A DNA stretch of 25,313 nucleotides from an uncultured Oscillospiraceae bacterium. GTDB lineage: Bacteria > Bacillota > Clostridia > Oscillospirales > Acutalibacteraceae. Positions 6,816 through 14,040 of this stretch are shown here, one piece after another. Numbering within the stretch: position 1 is the first letter of the stretch; every line of letters begins with the position of its first letter. The notes beneath the pieces are model-generated. The model did no database searches. It saw only the letters and a list, made by a program, of their open reading frames with translations, and was not told the origin of the DNA. Location of the stretch: NCBI GenBank assembly GCA_900546895.1, contig UREO01000007.1:1-25313 (forward strand). Reading direction: 5' to 3'. The position numbers and the translations under genes were made by a program.

Positions 6816-7795
6816 AAGGAATACTGGTGCTGAACGCCTGCACGAACGATTACCCGGACCAGTGCCGGCTGCTTGCGGGATTCCTAGAGCAGCGCACAAA
6901 TGGAATCGAAGCGGACACGGCCGTTGTGTTTCACAGGGAAGACGACGACCGTGAGGAACTGCTTTGCGCGGTCCCGGTGCCAAAAGCCGTGTTGATCGGC
7001 CTTCCGCAGGCGCGGACGGAAACCGTGCTGAATCAGCTTGCCGAACTGGCAGGCAGCGGGGAAACAGCAGTCTATCTGTTTGCCGGGAACTGCTTTGGGT
7101 CGGAGCTAGCGGTGCGGATGGGGCAGCGCTGCGGGGGCACGTTTATGGCGGCGGTCGACGGCGTGCAGTGCGCCGGGGAGGAGATTACCGTCACCAAATC
7201 CGTATACGGCGGGCATATGGAGGCGGAATTTGCGCTGAAGAAAGCGCCGTACTGCCTTTCTGTTTCCCGGTCCTGTGCCGAACCGGCGGAAGGGAACGGC
7301 CGGTCCGCCGTGGCCGTAGAGGAGCGAACGGTCCGGGAAGGCCCGGAAAACGGCTTCTCCGAGGACTATGCTTTTATTCCCGGAAAAGAGGAAAAGAATC
7401 TGGAAACCGCGCCGTTTATTCTTGCTGCCGGATGGGGGGCAAAAAGCCGCGAGGGCGTCGAGGCCATGGCGCAGGCCGCGGAAAAGATAGGGGCTGAATT
7501 CGGGGTCAGCCGTCCGGTCGCCATGAGCGCATGGGCGCCCATGAGCAGCCTGATCGGCGTTTCGGGTGCCATGACAAAGCCGGAAATCTGCATTGCTGCG
7601 GGTGTTTCGGGCGCGCCGGCCTTTTATGCCGGAATCGAAAAAAGCGGGTTTATCGTTTCCGTCAATTCGGACCCGCGGGCGCCGATTCACCGAAAATCCA
7701 ACGTTGCGATCGTGGACGACTGGCATAAGGTCTTACAGCATCTCAGCGAGATTTCCGAAAAGCCTTTAAAAGCAACCCGAAAGAACCAAGAATGA
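6812..7795 (+). CDS. ygcQ: Electron transfer flavoprotein alpha-like subunit (YgcQ-like)
   Basis: 327 residues beginning MKGILVLN at the ATG that overlaps the EtfB stop (ATGA). The N-terminal half is the looser EtfA domain I. The C-terminal half (from about residue 205) is the conserved FAD-binding domain: GWGAKSREGVEAM, then SAWAPMSSLIGVSGAMTKPE, IAAGVSGAPAFYAGIEKS, and IVSVNSDPRAPIHRKSNVAI with a terminal VDDW. These match the FixB/EtfA family. It forms the heterodimer with the beta subunit and holds the mobile FAD. Tight overlap with both neighbours shows a single operon with stoichiometric production. Some upstream in-frame Met codons inside the EtfB gene are ignored because the overlap start fits the family's length. 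Confidence 0.88.
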   Translation: MKGILVLNACTNDYPDQCRLLAGFLEQRTNGIEADTAVVFHREDDDREELLCAVPVPKAVLIGLPQARTETVLNQLAELAGSGETAVYLFAGNCFGSELAVRMGQRCGGTFMAAVDGVQCAGEEITVTKSVYGGHMEAEFALKKAPYCLSVSRSCAEPAEGNGRSAVAVEERTVREGPENGFSEDYAFIPGKEEKNLETAPFILAAGWGAKSREGVEAMAQAAEKIGAEFGVSRPVAMSAWAPMSSLIGVSGAMTKPEICIAAGVSGAPAFYAGIEKSGFIVSVNSDPRAPIHRKSNVAIVDDWHKVLQHLSEISEKPLKATRKNQE

Positions 7796-7823
7796 TTATA
7801 ATTTGATAGTGGGGTATGATTTC

Positions 7824-9239
7824 ATGAACAGCCGTCCAATTTTTCCTATGGACGAATCGTATACGGAATATATTCGCGATGAGTCCCAGCTTTCTGGAGG
7901 CGCGCAAAGCATTTCGTTTCCGCGCAGCGAGGAAGAAATCTGTGCGATCCTCGGCGAACTGCGCGAGCAGCGGATTCCGGTGACGGTACAGGGGGGCAAA
8001 ACCGGCATTGTCGGCAGCGGAGTGCCGCTGAGCGGACATCTGATGAATGTGGCCGACTGCAGCCGGGTACTGGAATATTCCGAAACGGACGGAAAATATC
8101 TGCTGACGGTGGAACCAGGTCTGCGTCTGTCGGAGCTGAAGCAGGCGATTGCAAGGCTGGGCGGACCCGTCCGTCTTTTCTGGCCGCCAGAGCCGACGGA
8201 GGCCACCGCGACGGTCGGCGGCGCAGCCGCAATGGCGGCTTCCGGAATCTGCGCTTATGCTTACGGGGACGCCAGGAAGTACTTTGAAGCGGCGCGCGTG
8301 ATTCTGGCCGACGGCACCGTGCGGGATATCCACCGAGGGGAGCATTTTCTGGAAGTAAACGGCGAACGGCTCGATGAGCTGGACGCGTTTCTCGGCAGCG
8401 AGGGGATGCTCGGCGTTTTCTCCGCTCTGACTCTCCGCCTGATGCCCTGTCCCGCGGAGCAGTGGGGTATCGCTTTCTTTTTTGAAAGCCCGCGCGACGC
8501 GTGGCGTTTTGCCGACGAGCTGCAGAGCGACCCGGTGGGGTCGGAAAAAGCGCGGGTGACCGCGGCGGAGTATATTGACGGGGATTCCCTCCGGCTCATA
8601 GAGCAGAAAAAAGAACTGCTGAGCAGTCTCGACAGTATTCCGCCCGTCGATCCGGCCTTTCGCGCGATGATTTATCTGGAAATTGCGGGGGAGGAATCCG
8701 AAATCGAGTCTGTGGCGGAAGCCCTGATGGAGCGGGCGATGCAGTGCGGAAGCGACCCGGACCGCGCATGGGCGGTATCCGGCGAAAAGGAAATCGAGTC
8801 TCTGCGGGACTTTCGTCACGCAATCCCGGAAACGGTCAATCTCGTGGTGGGGGAAAACCACCGGAACCATCCGGAAATCACCAAGCTTTCCACCGATATT
8901 TCCTTTCCCGGAAAGCCGTTTACCCGGGTGATGGAGTGGTATGAGGACTGTCTCAAGGATCTCAGGCTCGCGCACTGCATTTTTGGCCATATCGGGGAAA
9001 ATCATGTGCACTGCAACCTTTTTCCGAAGGATTCTTCGGAGCAGAGGCAGTGCGAGGCATGGATGCAATGGATTCTGCATGAGGCGGCTGCTTTCGGCGG
9101 CTGTGTTGTCAAGGAAAACGGTGTCGGCAAAGTTAAACGGAACTGGATTCCGGCGGATGACGCAGCGCTTTTGCGGATGCGCGAACTGAAAAAAAGGTAT
9201 GATCCGGAGGGCTTCTGGAATCCCGGCAATATGTTTTGA
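7824..9239 (+). CDS. FAD-linked oxidase, GlcD/D-lactate-dehydrogenase type
   Basis: A 471-residue VAO-family flavoenzyme distinct from the YgcU-like one. FAD binding is seen in PVTVQGGKTGIVGSGVPLSG (after an N-terminal PRSEEEICAIL) and in the TATVGGAAAMAASG loop. The C-terminal FAD-oxidase domain has FGHIGENHVHCNLFP, carrying the metal/substrate histidines of the GlcD/LctD class, and ends RYDPEGFWNPGNMF. Such enzymes oxidise 2-hydroxyacids and, in anaerobes, can pair with Etf proteins (the LctBCD lactate dehydrogenase of Acetobacterium is one known case). The start at ATG 7824 (GTGGGG upstream) is preferred; a TTG at 7803 in frame is possible. No iron-sulfur GlcF partner is nearby, so the Etf pair is the likely electron acceptor. 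Confidence 0.82.
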   Translation: MNSRPIFPMDESYTEYIRDESQLSGGAQSISFPRSEEEICAILGELREQRIPVTVQGGKTGIVGSGVPLSGHLMNVADCSRVLEYSETDGKYLLTVEPGLRLSELKQAIARLGGPVRLFWPPEPTEATATVGGAAAMAASGICAYAYGDARKYFEAARVILADGTVRDIHRGEHFLEVNGERLDELDAFLGSEGMLGVFSALTLRLMPCPAEQWGIAFFFESPRDAWRFADELQSDPVGSEKARVTAAEYIDGDSLRLIEQKKELLSSLDSIPPVDPAFRAMIYLEIAGEESEIESVAEALMERAMQCGSDPDRAWAVSGEKEIESLRDFRHAIPETVNLVVGENHRNHPEITKLSTDISFPGKPFTRVMEWYEDCLKDLRLAHCIFGHIGENHVHCNLFPKDSSEQRQCEAWMQWILHEAAAFGGCVVKENGVGKVKRNWIPADDAALLRMRELKKRYDPEGFWNPGNMF

Positions 9240-9424
9240 TAAAAACCACCTAGTACACGTTAGTATAGGGCGATCGAAATGGCAGGACAATAGGAAGATC
9301 TGTACGAAATGATTCTTAAGAGGATTGACCGGCTGGAATAGAGAACGTTGCCTGAGCCGGAACTGAAAAGGCGGACAAGCGTTTGGCGCTTGCAAATCGT
9401 AAAATCTGTGGAGGAGGTGCCCCT

Positions 9425-10552
9425 ATGATCCGATTTGAAAACGTAACGAAGGCATTTAAACAGGGGGAAGTAATCAAGGGCCTGAACTTTGAAATTCAGG
9501 ATGGGGAAATGGTCGTCCTGGTCGGGCCGAGCGGATGCGGGAAAACCACAACGCTGAAAATGATCAATAAACTGACACGTCCGACTTCCGGGAGGATTCT
9601 GATCGACGATCAGGATATTGCCCAGCTGGACACTGTGAAACTGCGCAGGAAAATAGGTTATGTCATTCAGAAGACCGGCCTTTTTCCCCATATGACGGTA
9701 AAGGATAACATAGAGATCATTTTGCAGATAGAAGGAATGAATGCGGAGAAAAGAGATCACGTCACTTCCGAGATGATGAGAATCGTGGGTATGGACCCAG
9801 AGGCTTATCTGTACCGCTACCCCTCGCAGCTGAGCGGCGGCCAGCTGCAGAGAATCGGCGTTGCCAGAGCCTTTGCCTCCGATCCGAAAATCGTTCTGAT
9901 GGACGAGCCGTTCTCCGCGCTGGACCCGATTACCCGCGCGCAGCTCCAGTCCGAGCTTGTCGGGCTGCAGACCCGGCTGAAAAAGACTGTTGTCTTTGTC
10001 ACGCACGACATGGACGAAGCGATCAAAATAGCCGACCGCATCTGCATTCTTGACGAAGGGCGCATCATTCAATACGATACTCCGGAAAATATATTGAAGA
10101 ATCCGGCAAATGACTATATTTCCAGCTTTGTGGGGAAGAAGAGAATCTGGAACACCCCGGAACTGATACGCGTCAGGGATATTATGATGGCGAACCCCGT
10201 CAGCTGCACCCCGGATACCGCTCTGGAGGAATGCGCGGAGCTTTTGGGAGCCAACGAAATCAACGCGCTGCCGGTTATCGATTCGGAAAAGCGTCTGGTA
10301 GGAATTGCGTACGGGACCGATATTCAGAAGCAGGCCGACCGTACCCAGCCGGTCGGAAAAATCATGAAAACGGAATTCCCAACGACGGCTCCCGAAAAAA
10401 ACCTGCTGGAAATTCTCGCTTATATCCGTGAGCGCCAGCTGGATTTCGTGCCCGTCGTAGACGGGGAAAGCCGCTTGATCGGCCTGATTACATCCAAGAA
10501 TCTGATGACTGTTTTAAGTCAGCAATTTGTCGATACGGAGGGTGAACGATGA
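9425..10552 (+). CDS. Osmolyte-family ABC transporter ATPase with tandem CBS domains
   Basis: 375 residues. Walker A is GPSGCGKTTT (34-43), the signature is LSGGQLQR (about 136), Walker B is IVLMDEPFSALDP and the H-loop is FVTHDMDEA. After the ABC domain come two CBS motifs (RVRDIMMANPVSC and VGKIMKTEFPTT regions, about 250-365), as in OpuCA/ProV-type transporters where they sense ionic strength or nucleotides. The ATG is preceded by GGAGGAGGTG. It overlaps the permease gene by ATGA. The closest families import glycine betaine, carnitine, choline or, in the two-gene EgtUV form, ergothioneine. It lies 185 bases after the GlcD-like gene with no terminator between, so read-through from that operon is possible. 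Confidence 0.88.
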   Translation: MIRFENVTKAFKQGEVIKGLNFEIQDGEMVVLVGPSGCGKTTTLKMINKLTRPTSGRILIDDQDIAQLDTVKLRRKIGYVIQKTGLFPHMTVKDNIEIILQIEGMNAEKRDHVTSEMMRIVGMDPEAYLYRYPSQLSGGQLQRIGVARAFASDPKIVLMDEPFSALDPITRAQLQSELVGLQTRLKKTVVFVTHDMDEAIKIADRICILDEGRIIQYDTPENILKNPANDYISSFVGKKRIWNTPELIRVRDIMMANPVSCTPDTALEECAELLGANEINALPVIDSEKRLVGIAYGTDIQKQADRTQPVGKIMKTEFPTTAPEKNLLEILAYIRERQLDFVPVVDGESRLIGLITSKNLMTVLSQQFVDTEGER

Positions 10553-12126
10553 CGGAATTTTTTACGAGCTTCTGGAACATCCGCGAACAGGTCCTGTCCC
10601 TGCTGCTCGACCATATCCACTTAACGATTCTGTCCGTGGGAATCGCGGTTTTGATCGGTATTCCCGTCGGAATTCTCATCAGTCATTCGCCAAGGCTTGC
10701 AAAGCCGGTCCTGGGGATGACGAATATTGTGCAGGCGATCCCCAGCCTTGCCATGCTGGGATTTTTGATTCCGTATCTCGGCATCGGTACGGCGCCCGCC
10801 ATTTTCTGCGTGGTGATTTATTCCCTGCTGCCCATTGTGAAAAATACTTGTATCGGTTTAAACAATATAGACCCCGACACGCTGGAGGCGGCGAAGGGCA
10901 TCGGTATGACCCAGGGGCAGGTCATGGGAAGGGTCCAGCTCCCGCTTGCGCTCCCGGTGATTATGGCCGGTATCCGTATCGCCGCGGTCAACGCGGTGGG
11001 CTTTGTGACCATCGCGGCCTTTATCGGAGCGGGCGGGCTGGGGTATCTGGTCTACTCCGGTATCCAGACCAGCAATACTTATTTGATTTTAAGCGGCGCT
11101 ATCCCGGCGTGTATTTTGGCTCTGGTGGTCGACTTCGTCGTCGGTTTCCTTGAAAAGGTCGTGACCCCGGTCAACCTGATTCATCCGACGGTCGATATGA
11201 ACAAGGAAAAAGTCCGGCGCCACAAGAGAAAGCGTTGGATCGTTTCCACCGCGGCGCTCGCCGTTATGGTTGCGATCATTATCGGTTCGGTTGCTCCCAT
11301 CAATAAGGCCGAAGGGAAGGTGATCCACGTCGGTTCCAAGAACTTCACCGAACAGCTGATTCTGGGAAATATCTATGCCGATCTGATTGAGGACAAAACG
11401 GATATCAAGGTTGTTCGGGACCTGAACCTGGGCAGCACCGACATCTGCTATAACGCGCTGAAAAGCCGTCATATCGACATGTATATCGAGTACACCGGCA
11501 CCGCTTACGGCAGCCTGCTCAAACAGGGCTCGTCCACTGACAAGCAGCATATTTATACCACCGTTAAGGAGCTGATGGCCAAGCAGGGCATCGAGGTACT
11601 GGACCCCATCGGGTTCAGCAATTCGTTCGTGCTGGCGGTCCGTCAGGAGACAGCCGACAAATATCGTCTGAATACCATCTCCGATCTGGAAAAGGTCAGC
11701 AGTCAGCTGGCTTTTTCGCCTACCATCGAATTCAACAACCGACAGGACGGGGTTGCCGCCTTATACGCCGCCTATGATAAGTTGAAATTCAAAGAGTCCT
11801 CACCCATGGAAGGCGGGCTGGGCTACCAGGCTATTGCGAGTAAGAAATGCGACGTCCTGACGGCTTATGCCACAGACGGCCTGTTGAAAACTTATCAGCT
11901 CAAGGTCCTTGAGGACGACAAAAATGCCCTTCTTTCCTATTATGCCATCCCGATGATCAATGAATCGGTCCTGCTGGAATATCCGGAGCTCAAGGGTGTC
12001 ATTGCCCTGATGACGGGGCTTCTGGATGACGAATCTATGCGGGACCTCAACTACCTTGTCGACCAGGGAGGCCAGTCTCCGGAGGACGTAGCGCTCAACT
12101 TCTTAAAGAGCAAAGGATTGCTGTGA
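10549..12126 (+). CDS. ABC permease fused to osmolyte-type substrate-binding protein
   Basis: 525 residues in two parts. Residues 1-215 are a BPD-type permease with several membrane helices and the EAA loop (LEAAKGIGMTQGQVM). After one further membrane helix (about 228-245) comes a complete ProX/OpuAC-type binding domain (GSKNFTEQLILGNIYADLI, LGSTDICYNALKSRHIDMY, EYTGTAYGSLL). The permease-binder fusion, paired with one CBS-bearing ATPase, is the layout of EgtU (ergothioneine) and some OpuC/Bil systems, so a single polypeptide serves as both channel and receptor. The ligand cannot be read with confidence. Its place between two halves of the ygc-like locus raises the possibility that it imports a pathway substrate. 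Confidence 0.85.
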   Translation: MTEFFTSFWNIREQVLSLLLDHIHLTILSVGIAVLIGIPVGILISHSPRLAKPVLGMTNIVQAIPSLAMLGFLIPYLGIGTAPAIFCVVIYSLLPIVKNTCIGLNNIDPDTLEAAKGIGMTQGQVMGRVQLPLALPVIMAGIRIAAVNAVGFVTIAAFIGAGGLGYLVYSGIQTSNTYLILSGAIPACILALVVDFVVGFLEKVVTPVNLIHPTVDMNKEKVRRHKRKRWIVSTAALAVMVAIIIGSVAPINKAEGKVIHVGSKNFTEQLILGNIYADLIEDKTDIKVVRDLNLGSTDICYNALKSRHIDMYIEYTGTAYGSLLKQGSSTDKQHIYTTVKELMAKQGIEVLDPIGFSNSFVLAVRQETADKYRLNTISDLEKVSSQLAFSPTIEFNNRQDGVAALYAAYDKLKFKESSPMEGGLGYQAIASKKCDVLTAYATDGLLKTYQLKVLEDDKNALLSYYAIPMINESVLLEYPELKGVIALMTGLLDDESMRDLNYLVDQGGQSPEDVALNFLKSKGLL

Positions 12127-12147
12127 ATTTGTATAAACAGGGAGGCC

Positions 12148-12237
12148 GTGGTATAATAGCCGCAAAGCGGTTATTATACCAGCTTCGCCAATTTATAATT
12201 ATATACCACAACGGCGCTTTGCGCCTGTGGTATAATA
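12148..12237. repeat. Pair of palindromic hairpins sharing GTGGTATAATA
   Basis: Two hairpins lie between the transporter and the glpP-like gene: GGTATAATAGCCGC/GCGGTTATTATACC (12150-12180, loop AAA) and TATACCACA...GGCGC/GCGCC TGTGGTATA (12202-12234, loop TTT). The 11-base word GTGGTATAATA occurs at 12148 and again at 12227. Neither stem has a T run, so they are poor terminators. They look like a REP/MITE-type intergenic palindrome. The word contains TGGTATAAT, an extended -10 promoter form. Confidence 0.7.
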
Positions 12238-12296
12238 AATCGAACTGAAAAACCAGTTGCCGAATGGAAATCTAAATCGACAAGCAGAGGTGCACT

Positions 12297-12872
12297 ATGA
12301 AATTAACAACGGAAGAGTTCTTGGAAAACACGGAAATATGTCCGGTAATAGCGGCAGTCAACAAGTGGGAAGCCGTAGAGAAGTGCGGAAGCGTGGATTG
12401 CAAGATGGTCAACGTTTTGTTCGGGGATATCTGCACCATTGCGGATATTGTCAAAGAACTGAAGAAAATGGAGAAAATCGTTTTTGTGCATGTTGATCTT
12501 ATCACGGGCTTTGCCAGCAAAGAGATCTGTGTGGATTTTATCCAGAAATACACGGAGGCCGACGGCATTATCAGCACAAAGCCGTTTCTGATTAAGCGTG
12601 CCAATGAGTTGGGCCTGTTCACGATTCAGCGTTTTTTTATGATCGATTTTATTACCTACGCCAATGTGGTCAAGCATGTCCGTGTCACCAATCCGAATGT
12701 GGTGGAATTGCTTCCGGCGGGTTTGTCGAAGGTCATCCGGTACCTGTGTGCTGAGATCGACCGTCCCGTGATTGCGGGTGGGCTGATTCTCGACAAGGAC
12801 GACGTGATCGGCGCGCTCAGCGCAGGGGCGATCGCCATATCCACCACCAATCAGGAAATCTGGCGTGACTGA
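12297..12872 (+). CDS. glpP: GlpP-family RNA-binding antiterminator (YgcP-like)
   Basis: 191 residues covering the whole GlpP (G3P_antiterm) family. Conserved blocks are FVHVDLITG (63-71), DGIISTK (89-95), IQRFFMID (110-117), TNPNVVELLPAG (131-142), IAGGLI (159-164) and ALSAGAIAISTTNQEIW (173-189), all aligning with Bacillus GlpP, which binds glpD leader RNA when glycerol-3-phosphate is present. E. coli YgcP, encoded in the ygc locus, is in the same family. The TIM-barrel-like fold suggests a sugar- or glycerol-phosphate ligand. No glycerol genes are nearby; instead three matched antiterminator leaders occur in this window (4229, 4430, 12980). Ribosome site AGAGG six bases before the ATG. It is therefore likely a locus-specific regulator whose ligand is a pathway phosphate ester (inference). 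Confidence 0.93.
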   Translation: MKLTTEEFLENTEICPVIAAVNKWEAVEKCGSVDCKMVNVLFGDICTIADIVKELKKMEKIVFVHVDLITGFASKEICVDFIQKYTEADGIISTKPFLIKRANELGLFTIQRFFMIDFITYANVVKHVRVTNPNVVELLPAGLSKVIRYLCAEIDRPVIAGGLILDKDDVIGALSAGAIAISTTNQEIWRD

Positions 12873-12945
12873 ACACATCCTTTCTTAGAGAGACCGGTTC
12901 TGCAAATTGTACAAAAATATGCTAAAAAATTCGCACAAAATAGCA

Positions 12946-12974
12946 TTGACAAACAGAGGTATATTCTTTATACT
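12946..12974 (+). promoter_or_regulatory. Promoter of the SDR-kinase-SurE operon
   Basis: TTGACA (12946-12951), 17 bases, TATACT (12969-12974), the same core as for leader B. Confidence 0.8.
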
Positions 12975-12979
12975 AAACA

Positions 12980-13047
12980 CAGTTACTAAGAGATGAAGAG
13001 AAAGTAGCTTCAACACAGCGTTATGCTGTCTTGAAGCTGCTTTTTTT
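12980..13047 (+). promoter_or_regulatory. GlpP-type antiterminator/terminator leader C (SDR operon)
   Basis: AGTTAC (12981-12986) can pair with GTAGCT (13004-13009) around a 17-base loop containing AGAGA, TGA, AGAGA. Alternatively GTAGCTTCAA (13004-13013) pairs with TTGAAGCTGC (13031-13040), with an inner ACAGC/GCTGT stem, followed by seven Ts. The start is again exactly 6 bases after the -10. The terminator ends about 130 bases before the SDR start; I see no other gene in that gap. Confidence 0.82.
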
Positions 13048-13178
13048 GTTGCGTGGATGTTTATTTTATTTCACGCGTACGGAAAAAAGGATCGGGAACA
13101 GTATAGTGTGCAGATATTGCTCGGCGGTGCGGCTCTTCGTCTCACAAACACAATACATAAACAATGGAGGTAAACATT

Positions 13179-13961
13179 ATGAGCTTCGATATCAATGATT
13201 TTTCTTTGGACTTCTTCAGCCTGAAAGGGAAGAACGCGGTCGTTACCGGCGGCAACAGCGGCCTTGGACAGTGCTTTTCACTGGCGCTGGCAAAGGCGGG
13301 CGCAAATGTGTTCGTTGCCAGCTTTCTGGAGGACGACGGAACCACGCAAAAGCTGATTGAGGAAGCCGGCAGCAAGATGGGCTTTATGAAGTGCGACCTT
13401 ACTGAGAAAGGCGTTCCCGCGAAAGTCATTGAAGCCTGTGTCAACCAGTTCGGCAGCATCGATATTCTGGTAAACTGTGCCGGTATCTGCAAACTGAACG
13501 ACGTTCTGGACTTCGACCGTGCCGACTGGGATCCGATGATTGCGACCGGCCTTACCGCGGCTTTTGAACTGAGCCATGAGGCAGCCAAATACATGGTCCC
13601 GCAGAAGAGCGGCAAGATCATCAACATCTGTTCGCTGTTCTCTTATCTGGGCGGACTCGGCTCCCCTGCCTATGCCGCTATGAAGCACGGTATTGCGGGT
13701 CTGACAAAAGCGTATGCGGACGAGCTCGGCAAATACAATATTCAGGTTACCGGTATTGCTCCCGGCTACTACGCAACCAACATTACCGTGGAAACCCGCA
13801 GCAACCCTGTTACCAATCAGAGAGTGCTTGACCATATTCCTGCCAACCGCTGGGGTGAAAGACAGGATCTGATGGGAACCGCCGTGTTCCTCGCCAGCCA
13901 TGCGTCCGACTATGTTACCGGCACGCTGCTTGTTGTCGACGGCGGCTACCTGGTTCGCTGA
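13179..13961 (+). CDS. ygcW: SDR-family oxidoreductase (YgcW-like)
   Basis: 260 residues of the classical short-chain dehydrogenase family. The Rossmann motif is TGGNSGLGQ (23-31), the structural motif NCAG (99-102), and catalytic Ser152, Tyr165 and Lys169 (SPAYAAMK) have the S-x12-Y-x3-K spacing. Its N-terminus (LDFFSLKGK), the GICKLNDVLDF and RADWDPM blocks and the ending LLVVDGGYLVR strongly recall E. coli YgcW; polyol or sugar-acid dehydrogenases such as KduD are the wider relatives. It should interconvert a hydroxyl and a keto group using NAD(P). The start at 13179 is fixed by GGAGG eight bases upstream; an earlier ATG at 13164 would place the ribosome site inside the gene. It leads an operon with the kinase and SurE-like genes. 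Confidence 0.92.
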   Translation: MSFDINDFSLDFFSLKGKNAVVTGGNSGLGQCFSLALAKAGANVFVASFLEDDGTTQKLIEEAGSKMGFMKCDLTEKGVPAKVIEACVNQFGSIDILVNCAGICKLNDVLDFDRADWDPMIATGLTAAFELSHEAAKYMVPQKSGKIINICSLFSYLGGLGSPAYAAMKHGIAGLTKAYADELGKYNIQVTGIAPGYYATNITVETRSNPVTNQRVLDHIPANRWGERQDLMGTAVFLASHASDYVTGTLLVVDGGYLVR

Positions 13962-13984
13962 TTGACCGGTTTTTATAGCGCGGT

Positions 13985-14004
13985 GGGGAGAGGGTTTTCT
14001 CCCC
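13985..14004 (+). other. Intercistronic stem-loop between SDR and kinase genes
   Basis: GGGGAGA (13985-13991) and TCTCCCC (13998-14004) form a short GC-rich hairpin without a T run. It could protect one part of the mRNA from decay or simply space the genes. Confidence 0.45.
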
Positions 14005-14040
14005 GCCCCAACACTATCCGAAAGGCAGTAGAGGTTTGGT

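Noticed and set aside
7743..9395. Very long open frame (550 codons) on the minus strand
   Set aside because: It is antisense to the GlcD-like gene, has no family signature and reflects codon bias at about 60% GC; the plus-strand frame has clear FAD-oxidase motifs.
9240..9424. Gene remnant or a further antiterminator leader before the ABC transporter
   Set aside because: Only short broken frames (for example one reading LYEMILKRIDRLE) and no AGTTAC/AGAGA pattern or T-tailed hairpin; I see only the GGAGGAGGTG ribosome site with confidence.
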